This document shows, piece by piece, positions 17,174 to 24,892 of a stretch of DNA of 64,000 nt. The DNA is taken from positions 62,001 to 126,000 of the forward strand of contig JAYRSJ010000005.1 of the NCBI GenBank assembly GCA_041920215.1, given 5' to 3'. The position numbers were made by a program, and so were the translations under genes. The notes below the pieces were generated by a model. The model saw only the letters and a list, made by a program, of their open reading frames with translations. It was not told where the DNA came from and ran no database searches. Numbering within the stretch: position 1 is the first letter of the stretch; every line of letters begins with the position of its first letter. This DNA is from JAYRSJ01 sp041920215 (lineage in GTDB: Bacteria; Pseudomonadota; Gammaproteobacteria; Burkholderiales; Burkholderiaceae_C).

Positions 17174-18173
17174 TGAAGCCCGGCACCGGCGGCTCGCCGG
17201 CCTGCTGCTGAGCCTGGCCGGTGCTGCCGCGCTGGCGCAGGCCGCGCCGCCGCTGCCGGCCCTGGGTGCCGACCCGGCGCGCAGCACGGTCTCGGGCGTT
17301 TCTTCCGGAGGCTATATGGCGGTGCAGCTGCATGTGGCGCACAGCAGCCTGTTCGCCAGCGGCGTGGGCGTGGTGGCCGGCGGGCCCTTCAACTGCGCAG
17401 AGGGATCGATGCTGAAGGCCCTGGGGCGCTGCCTGGGGCGCGGCGAGATGCCGGTCGAGATGCTGCTGGCCCAGACCCGCGAGCGCGCCGCCCAGGGCCG
17501 CATCGATCCGCCCGCGCAGCTGGCCGCGAGCCGCATCTACCTGTTCGCCGGCGCCAAGGACTCGGTGGTTGACCCCAGCACCAGCCTGGCCCTGCAGCGC
17601 TACTACCGGGCGCTGGCGCCGCAGGCCGATATCGTGCTGAAGAACGATGTGCCGGCCGAGCATGCGATGGTCAGCGATCGCCATGGCGAGGCCTGCGACA
17701 AGCGCAGCGCCAAGGCGATCAACAACTGCGGCTTCGACCTCGCCGGCGCGCTGCTGGCGCATCTCTACGGCCCGCTGCAGCCCCGGGCGGAGGCTACGCC
17801 GGCGGCCAGCCTGCGCGAGTTCGACCAGCGCGAGTTCGGCGGCGGCGCCCATGGCCTGGCCGATCGCGGCTTCGTCTATCTGCCCGCCGCCTGCACCGCC
17901 AAGGGCGCCCCGGCCTGCCGGGTGCATGTGGTGCTGCACGGCTGCCGCCAGAACGAGGCCACGCTGGGCTCGGCCTTTGTGCAGCAGAGCGGCTACAAGG
18001 AATGGGCCGAGAGCAACCGCCTGCTGCTGCTGTTTCCGCAGACCAGCGCCGCCGCCACCAACGGCTGCTGGGACTGGTGGGGCTACGCAACGCCTGACCC
18101 GGTGGATCGCGAAGCCCCGCAGCTGCGGGGGATCGCGGCCATGGTGAAGCGGCTGAGCAGCACGCGGCCCTGA
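17124..18173 (+). CDS. PHB depolymerase-family esterase, exported
   Basis: A 349-residue alpha/beta hydrolase related to extracellular short-chain poly(3-hydroxybutyrate) depolymerases. A signal peptide follows a basic start (RHRRLAGLLLSLAGAAALAQ, cut near AQA). The lipase box is G58-V-S60-S-G62 (nucleophile Ser60), in SGVSSGGYMAVQ. VVLHGCRQN gives the oxyanion-hole His/Gly element, placed C-terminal to the lipase box, an order seen in some PhaZ relatives. The last third has NGCWDWWGY, a loop common in this family. No separate substrate-binding or Thr-rich linker domain is present, so true granule degradation is uncertain. Start: ATG at 17124, inside the psd 3' end (50-base overlap), giving a sound signal peptide. 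Confidence 0.75.
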   Translation: MSQPSPKPRKTRPQFADEARHRRLAGLLLSLAGAAALAQAAPPLPALGADPARSTVSGVSSGGYMAVQLHVAHSSLFASGVGVVAGGPFNCAEGSMLKALGRCLGRGEMPVEMLLAQTRERAAQGRIDPPAQLAASRIYLFAGAKDSVVDPSTSLALQRYYRALAPQADIVLKNDVPAEHAMVSDRHGEACDKRSAKAINNCGFDLAGALLAHLYGPLQPRAEATPAASLREFDQREFGGGAHGLADRGFVYLPAACTAKGAPACRVHVVLHGCRQNEATLGSAFVQQSGYKEWAESNRLLLLFPQTSAAATNGCWDWWGYATPDPVDREAPQLRGIAAMVKRLSSTRP

Positions 18174-18237
18174 CCTACACTCGGTCGGTCGACAACGGTG
18201 ACAAGCGTTGACCACAGACCGCTGCCCCAGCCCCGCC

Positions 18238-18738
18238 ATGCCAACGCCGCCTGCTGTCCTCGATGTCGAAGCCTCCGGCTTCGGCCGCGGCAGCTATCCG
18301 ATCGAAGTGGGCTTCGTCGAGTCCGGCGGCGCGATGTTCTGTACGCTGATACAGCCCGAACCCGACTGGCAGCATTGGGACGATAGCGCCGAGGCGTTGC
18401 ACGGCATCAGCCGCGAGCTGCTGCAGCGCCACGGCCGCCCGCCCGCCTGGGTGGCGGCCCAGATCAATCAGCGCCTGGCCGGCCAGACCGTCTACTGCGA
18501 CGCCTGGGCGCACGACTACCCTTGGCTGGCGCGGCTGTTCGACACGGTGGGCCTGGTGCCCAGCTTCCGCCTGGCCGATCTGCGCAGCCTGCTCAGCGAG
18601 GCGGAGACCCTGCATTGGCAGGACGCGCTGGAGCAGGTGCGGAAGGAGCTGCGGCTGGGCCGGCATCGCGCCAGCAGCGACGCCCGCGTGCTGCAGCTGG
18701 CCCTGCTGCGGGTCAGGCGTCTGGCGCTGCAGCGCTGA
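18238..18738 (+). CDS. stand-alone DEDDh 3'-5' exonuclease-like protein
   Basis: A 166-residue RNase H-fold protein with all three Exo motifs: ExoI as Asp9-Val-Glu11 (LDVEASGFG), ExoII with Asp in YCDAWAHDYPWL, and ExoIII as His143-x-Ala-x-x-Asp148-Ala (HRASSDA). The HISREL-like segment (ALHGISRELL) is also typical. It is shorter than DnaQ epsilon and lacks the C-terminal polymerase-binding tail, so it is a free-standing nuclease on DNA or RNA of unknown role. Start: ATG at 18238; a TTG ten codons upstream is possible. Its end overlaps the convergent diguanylate cyclase gene by 26 bases. Confidence 0.78.
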   Translation: MPTPPAVLDVEASGFGRGSYPIEVGFVESGGAMFCTLIQPEPDWQHWDDSAEALHGISRELLQRHGRPPAWVAAQINQRLAGQTVYCDAWAHDYPWLARLFDTVGLVPSFRLADLRSLLSEAETLHWQDALEQVRKELRLGRHRASSDARVLQLALLRVRRLALQR

Positions 18739-21358
18739 GCTGGGTCTCGCCGCTCCAGCGGCCGCGGCCGGCGCGCTTGGCGGCGTAGAGCTGGGCATCG
18801 GCCCGGGCCACCAGCTGCGGCAGCTCAAGCGCGCCGCCGCGGCTAACGCAATAGCCCACGCTGGCGCCTATGCGCAGCTCGTGGGTCTCGATCATGAAGG
18901 GCTCGGACAGCGAGCGCACCAGCTTGGCCGCCACCGCCTCGGCATCGGCCGCGCCGTGCAGCGAGGGCAGCAGCACGACGAACTCGTCGCCGCCCAGGCG
19001 CGCCACCAGATCCTGCGGCCGCAGCGCATGGCGCAGACGGCCGGCCACCGCGCGCAGCAGCGCATCGCCCACCGTATGGCCATGGCGGTCGTTGACCGGC
19101 TTGAAGTGGTCCAGGTCCAGATAGAGCAGGGCCAGCCACTGCTGGGTCTGGCGCGCCAGCGCCAGCTGCTCGTCGGCGCGCAGCTCGAAACCGGCACGGT
19201 TGAGCAGCTGGGTCAGGGTGTCGGTCTGCGAGGCATCGCGCAGCCGCGCCTCCTCGCGCTTGAAGCGGCTGATGTCACGGGCAATGCAGATCACGCCCTC
19301 GATCTGGCCGCTGCCCACCCGCAGCGGCGCATAGTGCACATCGACCACCAGCGGCTCGGGGCGGCCCTCGTCGTAGTGTTTCTCCAGATGCGCCGGCTGG
19401 CCCTGCAGCGCGCTGGCGATCAGCGGCTGCGAGCGCGCATGGTCGACCGGCCCCAGCAGATCGAGCAGGGCCCGGCCGCGCCAGTCGGCCAGCTCGATGC
19501 CGAAGCGCTGGCCATAGGCCTTGTTGAAGAACAGGAAGCGCTGCTGCGCATCCAGCACCGAGATCATGGCCGGCGCGGTCTCGGCCATCGCGCGCAGCAT
19601 GGCCTCGTCGCGCGCATGCTCGCGCTGCGCGCGCAGCTCGGCCGAGATATCGCGCAGGATCACCGAGATGGTCTCGATCTGGCCGCGTGCGCCGCGGTGC
19701 ACCAGCACGGTGGCGTCGGCCGGCAGCGCGTCGTCGGGTCCCAGCTGCAGCTGGGTGCGGCCCTCCCAGTGACCCTCGCGCAGCGCGGTGGGCAGGATCT
19801 CCTCGCGGTAGCGCTGCAGTCGCTCGGGGCTGAAATAGCGCAGCATGTTCATGCCCTGCAGCGGGGCCTCGGGCGCCAGGCCCAGGCGGCGCCGCGCCGA
19901 GGGGTTCAGATAGAGCAGCTCGCCCTGCAGATCGATCTGCACCACATGGTCGGGCATCTGTTCCAGGATCGCGTGCAGGGTGCGCTCGGCCTGGCGCTGC
20001 GCCTCGCGCTCGGTGATGTCTTCCACCGTGCCGGCCAGGCCCATCAGGCGCCCGCCCACCCGCAGCGGCGCGGTGCGCAGGGCCAGCCGGCGCTGGCGCC
20101 CGTCGGGCAGGTAGAGGGTGTAGCTCAGGTCCAGCGTGGCGCCGCGCGCCACCGCCTTCTGCCAGTCGCTGCGCAGGCGCTCGCGCTGGTCCTCGGGCTG
20201 CAGCGTGAGCCAGCCCCAGCCGATCTGGCTCTCGTCGAACTCGTGCAGGCGCAGATAGGCCTGGTTGGCATAGATGAGCCGGCCCTGGGCATCGCTGCGG
20301 AACAGGCCCAGCGGCGAGGCCTCGCTGGTGGCCTGCAGGGCCGCGTCGTGCAGCCGTGCATGGCGTTGCAGGCGGGCCAGCCAGGCGCTGGCCAGCAGCG
20401 CGGCGGCGCTGACCAGCACGCTGATGAACAGCATCGCATTGCGCTGGCGCAGATAGCGGGCCATCACCGAATCCATCGTCTGCGAGACCAGCACCTTGAC
20501 ACCCAGGGGCTGCAGCGTGGCGAAGGCCACCAGGCGCTCGCGTCCGTCGCTGGCGCCGCCGCTGCTGCGGAACTCGCCCTGGGCCGGGCTCAGCAGCGCG
20601 CGCCGCTCCGGATGGCCGGCATACAGATCGAGGCCGGCAAAGCCCGGTAGCGCCGGCAGGCGCGCCAGCGCCAGGCCGTCGCCGCGCATCAGCACCACCG
20701 AGCCCTCATGCTCGCGCACCAGGGCCTGCTGCAGGCCGGCCAGGCGCTCCAGGTCGATCAGCGCGACCACCAGGACCAAACCCTGCTCGGGCGCGCTGAG
20801 CCGCATGGCCAGCGGCAGCTTGGGTGCGCTGCTGCCAGGCAGCTGCAGCGGCCGGCCCAGCACCGGGCCTTCGGCACCGGGCTCGCGCAGCAGCTCGACA
20901 AAATCGGCCCGGCCGATCTGCTCATGGGCCTGCGTCTGCACCGAGGGGATGCGCAAGAGCGCGCCGTCGGCCGTGCCCAGCATCACATCGACCAGGCCGC
21001 GCGAACCGTCGCGCAGCGATTCCACCAGCTGCACCAGCGAGGCGTCCTGCAGCGGCGTGCCGCGGCCCCGGGTCAGCAGCCAGAGATCGACCGTGCTGAG
21101 CGCATGCTGGGCGTCGCGCAGCACATTGTCGGTCTGCTGGGCAGCCAGGCTGGCCTTGTCGCGCAGCGCGCGCGCCTGCTCCTGCAGCAGATCGTCGCGA
21201 TAGACCCAGGCGTACCAGGCCACCAGCCCCCACAGGGCCAGCAGCACCAGGCCCAGGGCCAGCGGCGGGCCGGCCCGTATCAGCTGCTCACGCCGCGACT
21301 GCGCGGCCCGGCTCAATGCAGGCAATGCAGAGGGGGGAGGGCGGTGCTGGTAGGGCAT
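18713..21358 (-). CDS. membrane-bound multi-PAS diguanylate cyclase
   Basis: An 881-residue sensor that would make cyclic di-GMP. Order: TM1 near residues 30-50 (LALGLVLLALWGLVAWYAWV), a periplasmic dCache/CHASE-like region (~55-305), TM2 (MLFISVLVSAAALLASAWLA), three PAS domains (about 335-450, 455-575, 590-710; the second and third begin LEQMPDHVVQIDLQGEL and MISVLDAQQRFLFFNKAYG), then GGDEF. The active-site GGDEF is intact at 789-793 and is preceded by a complete inhibitory site RPQD (Arg780-Asp783), so product feedback is expected. No EAL domain. Start: ATG at 21358 (a GTG lies two codons upstream). Divergent from a LuxR-type gene over a 319-base region holding a palindrome, which may control both. 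Confidence 0.9.
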   Translation of the reverse strand: MPYQHRPPPSALPALSRAAQSRREQLIRAGPPLALGLVLLALWGLVAWYAWVYRDDLLQEQARALRDKASLAAQQTDNVLRDAQHALSTVDLWLLTRGRGTPLQDASLVQLVESLRDGSRGLVDVMLGTADGALLRIPSVQTQAHEQIGRADFVELLREPGAEGPVLGRPLQLPGSSAPKLPLAMRLSAPEQGLVLVVALIDLERLAGLQQALVREHEGSVVLMRGDGLALARLPALPGFAGLDLYAGHPERRALLSPAQGEFRSSGGASDGRERLVAFATLQPLGVKVLVSQTMDSVMARYLRQRNAMLFISVLVSAAALLASAWLARLQRHARLHDAALQATSEASPLGLFRSDAQGRLIYANQAYLRLHEFDESQIGWGWLTLQPEDQRERLRSDWQKAVARGATLDLSYTLYLPDGRQRRLALRTAPLRVGGRLMGLAGTVEDITEREAQRQAERTLHAILEQMPDHVVQIDLQGELLYLNPSARRRLGLAPEAPLQGMNMLRYFSPERLQRYREEILPTALREGHWEGRTQLQLGPDDALPADATVLVHRGARGQIETISVILRDISAELRAQREHARDEAMLRAMAETAPAMISVLDAQQRFLFFNKAYGQRFGIELADWRGRALLDLLGPVDHARSQPLIASALQGQPAHLEKHYDEGRPEPLVVDVHYAPLRVGSGQIEGVICIARDISRFKREEARLRDASQTDTLTQLLNRAGFELRADEQLALARQTQQWLALLYLDLDHFKPVNDRHGHTVGDALLRAVAGRLRHALRPQDLVARLGGDEFVVLLPSLHGAADAEAVAAKLVRSLSEPFMIETHELRIGASVGYCVSRGGALELPQLVARADAQLYAAKRAGRGRWSGETQLSAAAPDA

Positions 21359-21568
21359 GGTCACGCGCGCGGCCGTGGCTGTCAGCGTTCAAGCCATTGT
21401 GCCCTGCCGCAGGGGCGCTGCGGACTGCAGCGGCGGGGCGGCAGCAGCCCCCCGCCGCTGCCGCCCCGCCGGGCTCGCCACCTCTGTTCCCTGACGGGAA
21501 AGAAGCTCGTCAAGCAAGACCCAGGGGTGACTGCTGGCACCTGCGGAAGACGCGCAGTCTTGCTTATA

Positions 21569-21582
21569 GTGTTTGCAAACAC
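21569..21582. promoter_or_regulatory. 14-bp palindrome, candidate operator
   Basis: GTGTTTGCAAACAC is an exact palindrome, unusually AT-rich for the surroundings, about 95 bases before the LuxR-type ATG and overlapping a -10-like TATAGT. A dyad of this type suits a dimeric repressor or activator, possibly the LuxR-type protein itself or the TetR product downstream. Only the dyad is seen; the regulator is inferred. Confidence 0.5.
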
Positions 21583-21603
21583 ATCATCGCCGAGGGACGG
21601 GGA

Positions 21604-21635
21604 CCGCCCTGTCCTCACGGAGAGGGACAGGGCGG
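21604..21635 (+). promoter_or_regulatory. strong hairpin in the leader of the LuxR-type gene
   Basis: ccgccctgtcc (21604-21614) and ggacagggcgg (21625-21635) are exact reverse complements with a ten-base loop. The structure ends 42 bases before the ATG. There is no T-run, so it is not a classic intrinsic terminator. It could stabilise the mRNA or mask a processing site. Confidence 0.5.
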
Positions 21636-21677
21636 GCGGCAGCGTTGCCGGCTCGAACGCTAACGGGAGCCTTATCG

Positions 21678-22460
21678 ATGCAGGACGAGCACGGCACGAA
21701 GTCTGCACTGGCCGGCAGGATCGACCACTGGCTGGCCATGGCGGCGCTGGAGGTGGGGCGCGAGGGTTTTCATCGGGCGCTGATCCGGGGCTTGCGCGCC
21801 GCGGTCGGGGCTGAGCACATCAGCCATATCAGCTACAACCGGCGCGGCGAGATCGATGCGGCCACCGCGCTGAGCTGGCGCATCGAGGCACAGCCGCTGA
21901 TCGATGCCACCACCGATCTGTTCGTGCGCCGCTGGTACCGGCGTGACCCGAACTACGAGCTGGTCTGCTCGGCCACACCGCCCGCGGGCGCGGAGCTGCC
22001 GAGGCTGCAGACGGTCAGCGTTGCGCCGGCCGGCATCGCCGACCCCGAGTACCGCCGCCTGATGTTCGAGCGCCCCGGCTTCGGCAGCAAGGTCTCGCTG
22101 ATCAGCAGCTGGGCCGCGCAGACCTGCTACTTCAATCTCTATTTCAGCGCCGCCCAGGCGCCGGTCGAGCGGGTGCAGGCGATGCTGCAGGACCATGGCG
22201 CCAGCCTGCTGGCCCTGGCCCACGCGCACGAGCGCCTGTGTGCCCAGCGCCTGGCCCCGCCGCAGCAGCGCGCCGAACTCAGCCTGTCGACCCGCGAGCG
22301 TCAGGTGCTGGAGCTGCTGCGCGAGGGCCAGACGGCCAAGCAGATCGCCCGCGAGCTGTGCGTGGCACCGACGACGGTGGTCACCTACCGCCAGCGCCTC
22401 TACGAGAAGCTGGGCGTGGGCAATCTGAAGGAGCTGCTGCGCGGCAGCTTGTCGGTCTGA
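21678..22460 (+). CDS. LuxR-family transcriptional regulator
   Basis: A 260-residue regulator. The C-terminal LuxR-type helix-turn-helix is clear (LSTRERQVLELLREGQTAKQ, then ARELCVAPTTVVTYRQRLYE), with the family's KLGV and L-x-x-L ending. The N-terminal ~180 residues are not a recognisable autoinducer-binding or receiver domain: no phosphorylatable Asp set is visible and the Trp/Tyr/Asp set of acyl-homoserine-lactone binders is not evident. The signal is therefore unknown. Start: ATG at 21678 with gggag eight bases upstream. The palindrome and hairpin before it suggest tight control. It is divergent from a diguanylate cyclase and followed by a TetR gene after 54 bases. Confidence 0.85.
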   Translation: MQDEHGTKSALAGRIDHWLAMAALEVGREGFHRALIRGLRAAVGAEHISHISYNRRGEIDAATALSWRIEAQPLIDATTDLFVRRWYRRDPNYELVCSATPPAGAELPRLQTVSVAPAGIADPEYRRLMFERPGFGSKVSLISSWAAQTCYFNLYFSAAQAPVERVQAMLQDHGASLLALAHAHERLCAQRLAPPQQRAELSLSTRERQVLELLREGQTAKQIARELCVAPTTVVTYRQRLYEKLGVGNLKELLRGSLSV

Positions 22461-22514
22461 TCGAGGACGGCGGCGGCCGCCGGCTGTCAGCCGCTCAGGC
22501 TAGACTCCGGCCCG

Positions 22515-23189
22515 ATGAACGTCGTACTGCCGCTGTCGCGAACCGAAACGCCGTCGCTGGCGCCCAAGAAGGCGCCGCTGCAGCAGCGCGCGGTCGAAAC
22601 CTATGAGCGCATCCTGTCGGCCTGCGCCGATCTGCTGGGCGAGGTGGGCATAGAGCGGCTGTCGACCAATCTGGTCTGCCAGCGGGCCGGCATCTCCCCG
22701 CCGGCGCTCTACCAGTACTTTCCCAACAAATACGCCATCCTGCACGAGCTGGGCATGCGCCTGATGCGCCGCCAGCAGGATCTGCTGGAGCCTTTTGCCC
22801 AGCCGGCCACGATGACCCTGACCGAGGAGGCCTTTGCCGAGGGCGTGGCCGAGCTCTTTCTGCAGATGTGGGAGCTGACGGTGCGCATGCCGGCCGGCGT
22901 CTGGGTGACGCGCGCGCTGCGTGCGGTGCCCTCGCTGCAGGAGGTGCGCATACGCTCGCGCCAGAAGACCACCGATATGCTGCTGCAGGCCCTGCTGGGC
23001 GCCTACCCGCAGGTCAATGTGGCCGAGGCCCGCCTGACCATCTGCCTGGCGATAGACGCGCTGCGCTCGGCCCACGAGCTGCTGTTCGACGACCCGCAGC
23101 TCGACCCGCGCGCCGTCGCCCGCACGATGGCCCAGATGGTGGCCGCTCAGGTGATGCGGCTGCGCCAGGGCGCGCACGAGCCGTTGTAG
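22515..23189 (+). CDS. TetR/AcrR-family transcriptional regulator
   Basis: A 224-residue repressor-type protein. The N-terminal helix-turn-helix spans about residues 25-75, with ILSACADLLGEVGIERLSTN and VCQRAGISPPALYQYFPNKY, the canonical TetR Y-x-(Y/H)-F-x-(N/S)-K block. The C-terminal ligand domain is all-helical and unspecific. It ends 17 bases before the stop of the convergent lipoprotein gene, separated by a tandem octamer repeat. No efflux pump or obvious target is adjacent; the mla-like operon downstream (opposite strand) is the nearest candidate but that is a guess. Start: ATG at 22515. Confidence 0.88.
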   Translation: MNVVLPLSRTETPSLAPKKAPLQQRAVETYERILSACADLLGEVGIERLSTNLVCQRAGISPPALYQYFPNKYAILHELGMRLMRRQQDLLEPFAQPATMTLTEEAFAEGVAELFLQMWELTVRMPAGVWVTRALRAVPSLQEVRIRSRQKTTDMLLQALLGAYPQVNVAEARLTICLAIDALRSAHELLFDDPQLDPRAVARTMAQMVAAQVMRLRQGAHEPL

Positions 23190-23190
23190 C

Positions 23191-23214
23191 TCATTGCCTC
23201 ATTGCCTCATTGCG
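23191..23214. repeat. three tandem copies of the octamer TCATTGCC/G
   Basis: TCATTGCC at 23191-23198 and 23199-23206, TCATTGCG at 23207-23214. The third copy contains the stop codon of the minus-strand lipoprotein gene (TCA is TGA on that strand). Because the unit is eight bases long, the three TCA triplets put a stop in each of the three minus-strand frames. Confidence 0.8.
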
Positions 23215-23872
23215 CCGCCGCGGCGCGCGGCGCGATCAGGTCCATGCGCCGCTGCAGCGCGGCGGCGCGGGCCGCGTCGCCCTGCTGGCTGGCGGCGCGC
23301 TGCTGCAGCTGCAGCCAGGCCAGCAGCGGCCGGCGCCAGCCCTGGGCCGAGGCGGTGTCCACCGCCAGCTGGGCCACGCCGGCATCGGCCTGGCCGGCAC
23401 GCCACAGCACGCCGGCCGCCACCAGGCGGGCCAGCGGGTCGGCAATGCCGGCCAGCGCCGCGGCACCGCCGGCCTGGGCCTGGGCTTGTGCTGCGGGCAG
23501 CAGCGCGGGCGGCGCCGGGCGGCCGGCCAGATAGTCGGCATAGGCCTGGGGCCCCGGGCCGGCATCCGCGGCCAGCGCCGCATAGCCCGGGCACTCGGCC
23601 GGCTCCAGCGCCAGGCTGGCCAGCTGCCAGGCGCAGCGGCTCAGCTCGGCGCGTGCCAGCAGATCGGCGCGGCCGGTGCGCGCCAGCTCGCTGCGGGCGC
23701 GCCGGAACTCGGCATCGGCTAGGCGCTGATTGCCGGCCAGCCAGGCCTCGGCGGCCTGCTCCAGCGCGCTCCTGGCATTCATCTGCCAGTCGGGCGGCAC
23801 CGGTTTGCTAACGCAGGCGCTCAGTGCCAGGGCGCTCAAGGCGAGCTGGAGGGCCAAAGCAATCCGTCTCAT
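23207..23872 (-). CDS. alanine-rich lipoprotein at the end of an mla-like operon
   Basis: A 221-residue exported protein with a signal peptide and lipobox LSAC (Cys20), so a likely outer- or inner-membrane lipoprotein. The mature part is rich in Ala and Leu and probably helical in TPR-like fashion (WLAGNQRLADAEFRRARSEL, GVLWRAGQADAGVAQL). I do not recognise a named family. It starts inside the stop of the MlaD-like gene (ATGA, four-base overlap), so it belongs functionally with MlaE/MlaD. By position it could be the auxiliary lipoprotein of the lipid transporter, the slot filled in other systems by PqiC-type proteins, but the sequence does not show that fold. Confidence 0.72.
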   Translation of the reverse strand: MRRIALALQLALSALALSACVSKPVPPDWQMNARSALEQAAEAWLAGNQRLADAEFRRARSELARTGRADLLARAELSRCAWQLASLALEPAECPGYAALAADAGPGPQAYADYLAGRPAPPALLPAAQAQAQAGGAAALAGIADPLARLVAAGVLWRAGQADAGVAQLAVDTASAQGWRRPLLAWLQLQQRAASQQGDAARAAALQRRMDLIAPRAAAAQ

Positions 23873-24888
23873 GGCAGCCTGATCTCGGTATCGCGGGCGA
23901 AGGGCCAGCGGCGGTTGACCTCGTTGACCAGCTGCTCGACGCGCCGCAGGCTGGTCTCCACCTCGGCGCGCAGCGCGCCCAGATCGGCACTGGCCTCGCG
24001 CGCATTGCTGGCCACGCCCTGCGCCTCGACCAGCAGCCGGTCGACCTTGACCAGGGTCTGGCGGGTGTCGGCGAGCGCGCCGTTGAGCTGGCGCATCATG
24101 GCCTGCACCTCCTGGGTTAGGCCCTTGTCACCGAAGATCTGGGCGTCGGCGCGCGCCACCATGCCGTCGGTGCGCTGGGTCAGGCCGTCCAGTCGCGCCA
24201 GCAGCGCGTTGCTGCGCTCCAGTGCGGTGAGCACCCGCTGCGCGTCCTGCTCGTTGCCCATCAGCACACCCAGCACACCGCGCGGTCCGTTCAGGCGCTC
24301 GCTGGTGCTGCGCAGCTGGCGCAGGGTCTCGTTGAGCGGCGCATCCTCGTCGGTCATCGCGACCATCTGGTTGAGCAGATCGCGCACGGCCGCGGTCAGC
24401 CGCGGAATCTCGGCGGCAGCATCGCCACGCAGCACCGGCCGGACGGCGCCGTCGGCCAGCGGCGGGTCGCTCAGCATGCCGCTGAAGGCGCGGATGCGGG
24501 GTGCGCCGACCAGGCCGCTTTCCATCGTGAACACGCTGCTGACGCGCAGCCAGCGTGCATCCTTGACGGGTACGTCGAAGATGATGCGGGCCTGACCGTC
24601 CTCGCCCAGCTCGATGCGCCGGACCCGCCCGACGGGGAAACCGGCAAAGCTCAGATCCATGCCCACCAGCACGCCCTCGGCGTTGTCCGCCACCAGCACC
24701 AGGGTCTGGGTGCGCTCGAAGGCGCCGCGGGCATAGAGGATGTAGAGCACCGCGCCGGCCAGCAGCAGGGCCACCGCGGCCACCAGCAGCCGGGCCTTCA
24801 GGGCCAGATGCGCCACCGGGGCCACCGTGGCAGTCGCCGCAGCCGGCGCCGCTTCTGATTCGCTGGGCTTGGGTTCGATGGGGCTCAT
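23869..24888 (-). CDS. MlaD-like MCE-domain protein
   Basis: A 339-residue protein with one N-terminal membrane segment (LLVAAVALLLAGAVLYILYA) and an MCE domain in the periplasm (TLVLVADNAEGVLVGMDLSF, AGFPVGRVRRIELGEDG). A long C-terminal helical region follows (about residues 165-330, heptad-like, rich in Leu and Arg). MCE proteins form hexameric rings or tubes that ferry phospholipids between membranes, and the helical tail is like those of the longer, needle-type MCE proteins. The gene lies between the permease (4 bases upstream) and the lipoprotein (overlapping). Start: ATG at 24888. Confidence 0.85.
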   Translation of the reverse strand: MSPIEPKPSESEAAPAAATATVAPVAHLALKARLLVAAVALLLAGAVLYILYARGAFERTQTLVLVADNAEGVLVGMDLSFAGFPVGRVRRIELGEDGQARIIFDVPVKDARWLRVSSVFTMESGLVGAPRIRAFSGMLSDPPLADGAVRPVLRGDAAAEIPRLTAAVRDLLNQMVAMTDEDAPLNETLRQLRSTSERLNGPRGVLGVLMGNEQDAQRVLTALERSNALLARLDGLTQRTDGMVARADAQIFGDKGLTQEVQAMMRQLNGALADTRQTLVKVDRLLVEAQGVASNAREASADLGALRAEVETSLRRVEQLVNEVNRRWPFARDTEIRLP

Positions 24889-24892
24889 TGCA

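Larger units (their letters stand above)
21359..21677. other. divergent intergenic region (diguanylate cyclase / LuxR-type regulator)
   Basis: This stretch carries no supported gene. It contains a perfect 14-bp palindrome (21569-21582) with a -10-like TATAGT at 21565-21570 touching it, and an 11-bp-stem hairpin (21604-21635) in the leader of the LuxR-type gene. Both are described separately. The half nearer the cyclase gene (21365-21500) is simple GC-rich sequence in which I see no site. Confidence 0.5.

Noticed and set aside
18724..18735. Perfect palindrome GCGCTGCAGCGC at the exonuclease gene end.
   Set aside because: Short GC palindromes are expected by chance at this composition; no context supports a site.
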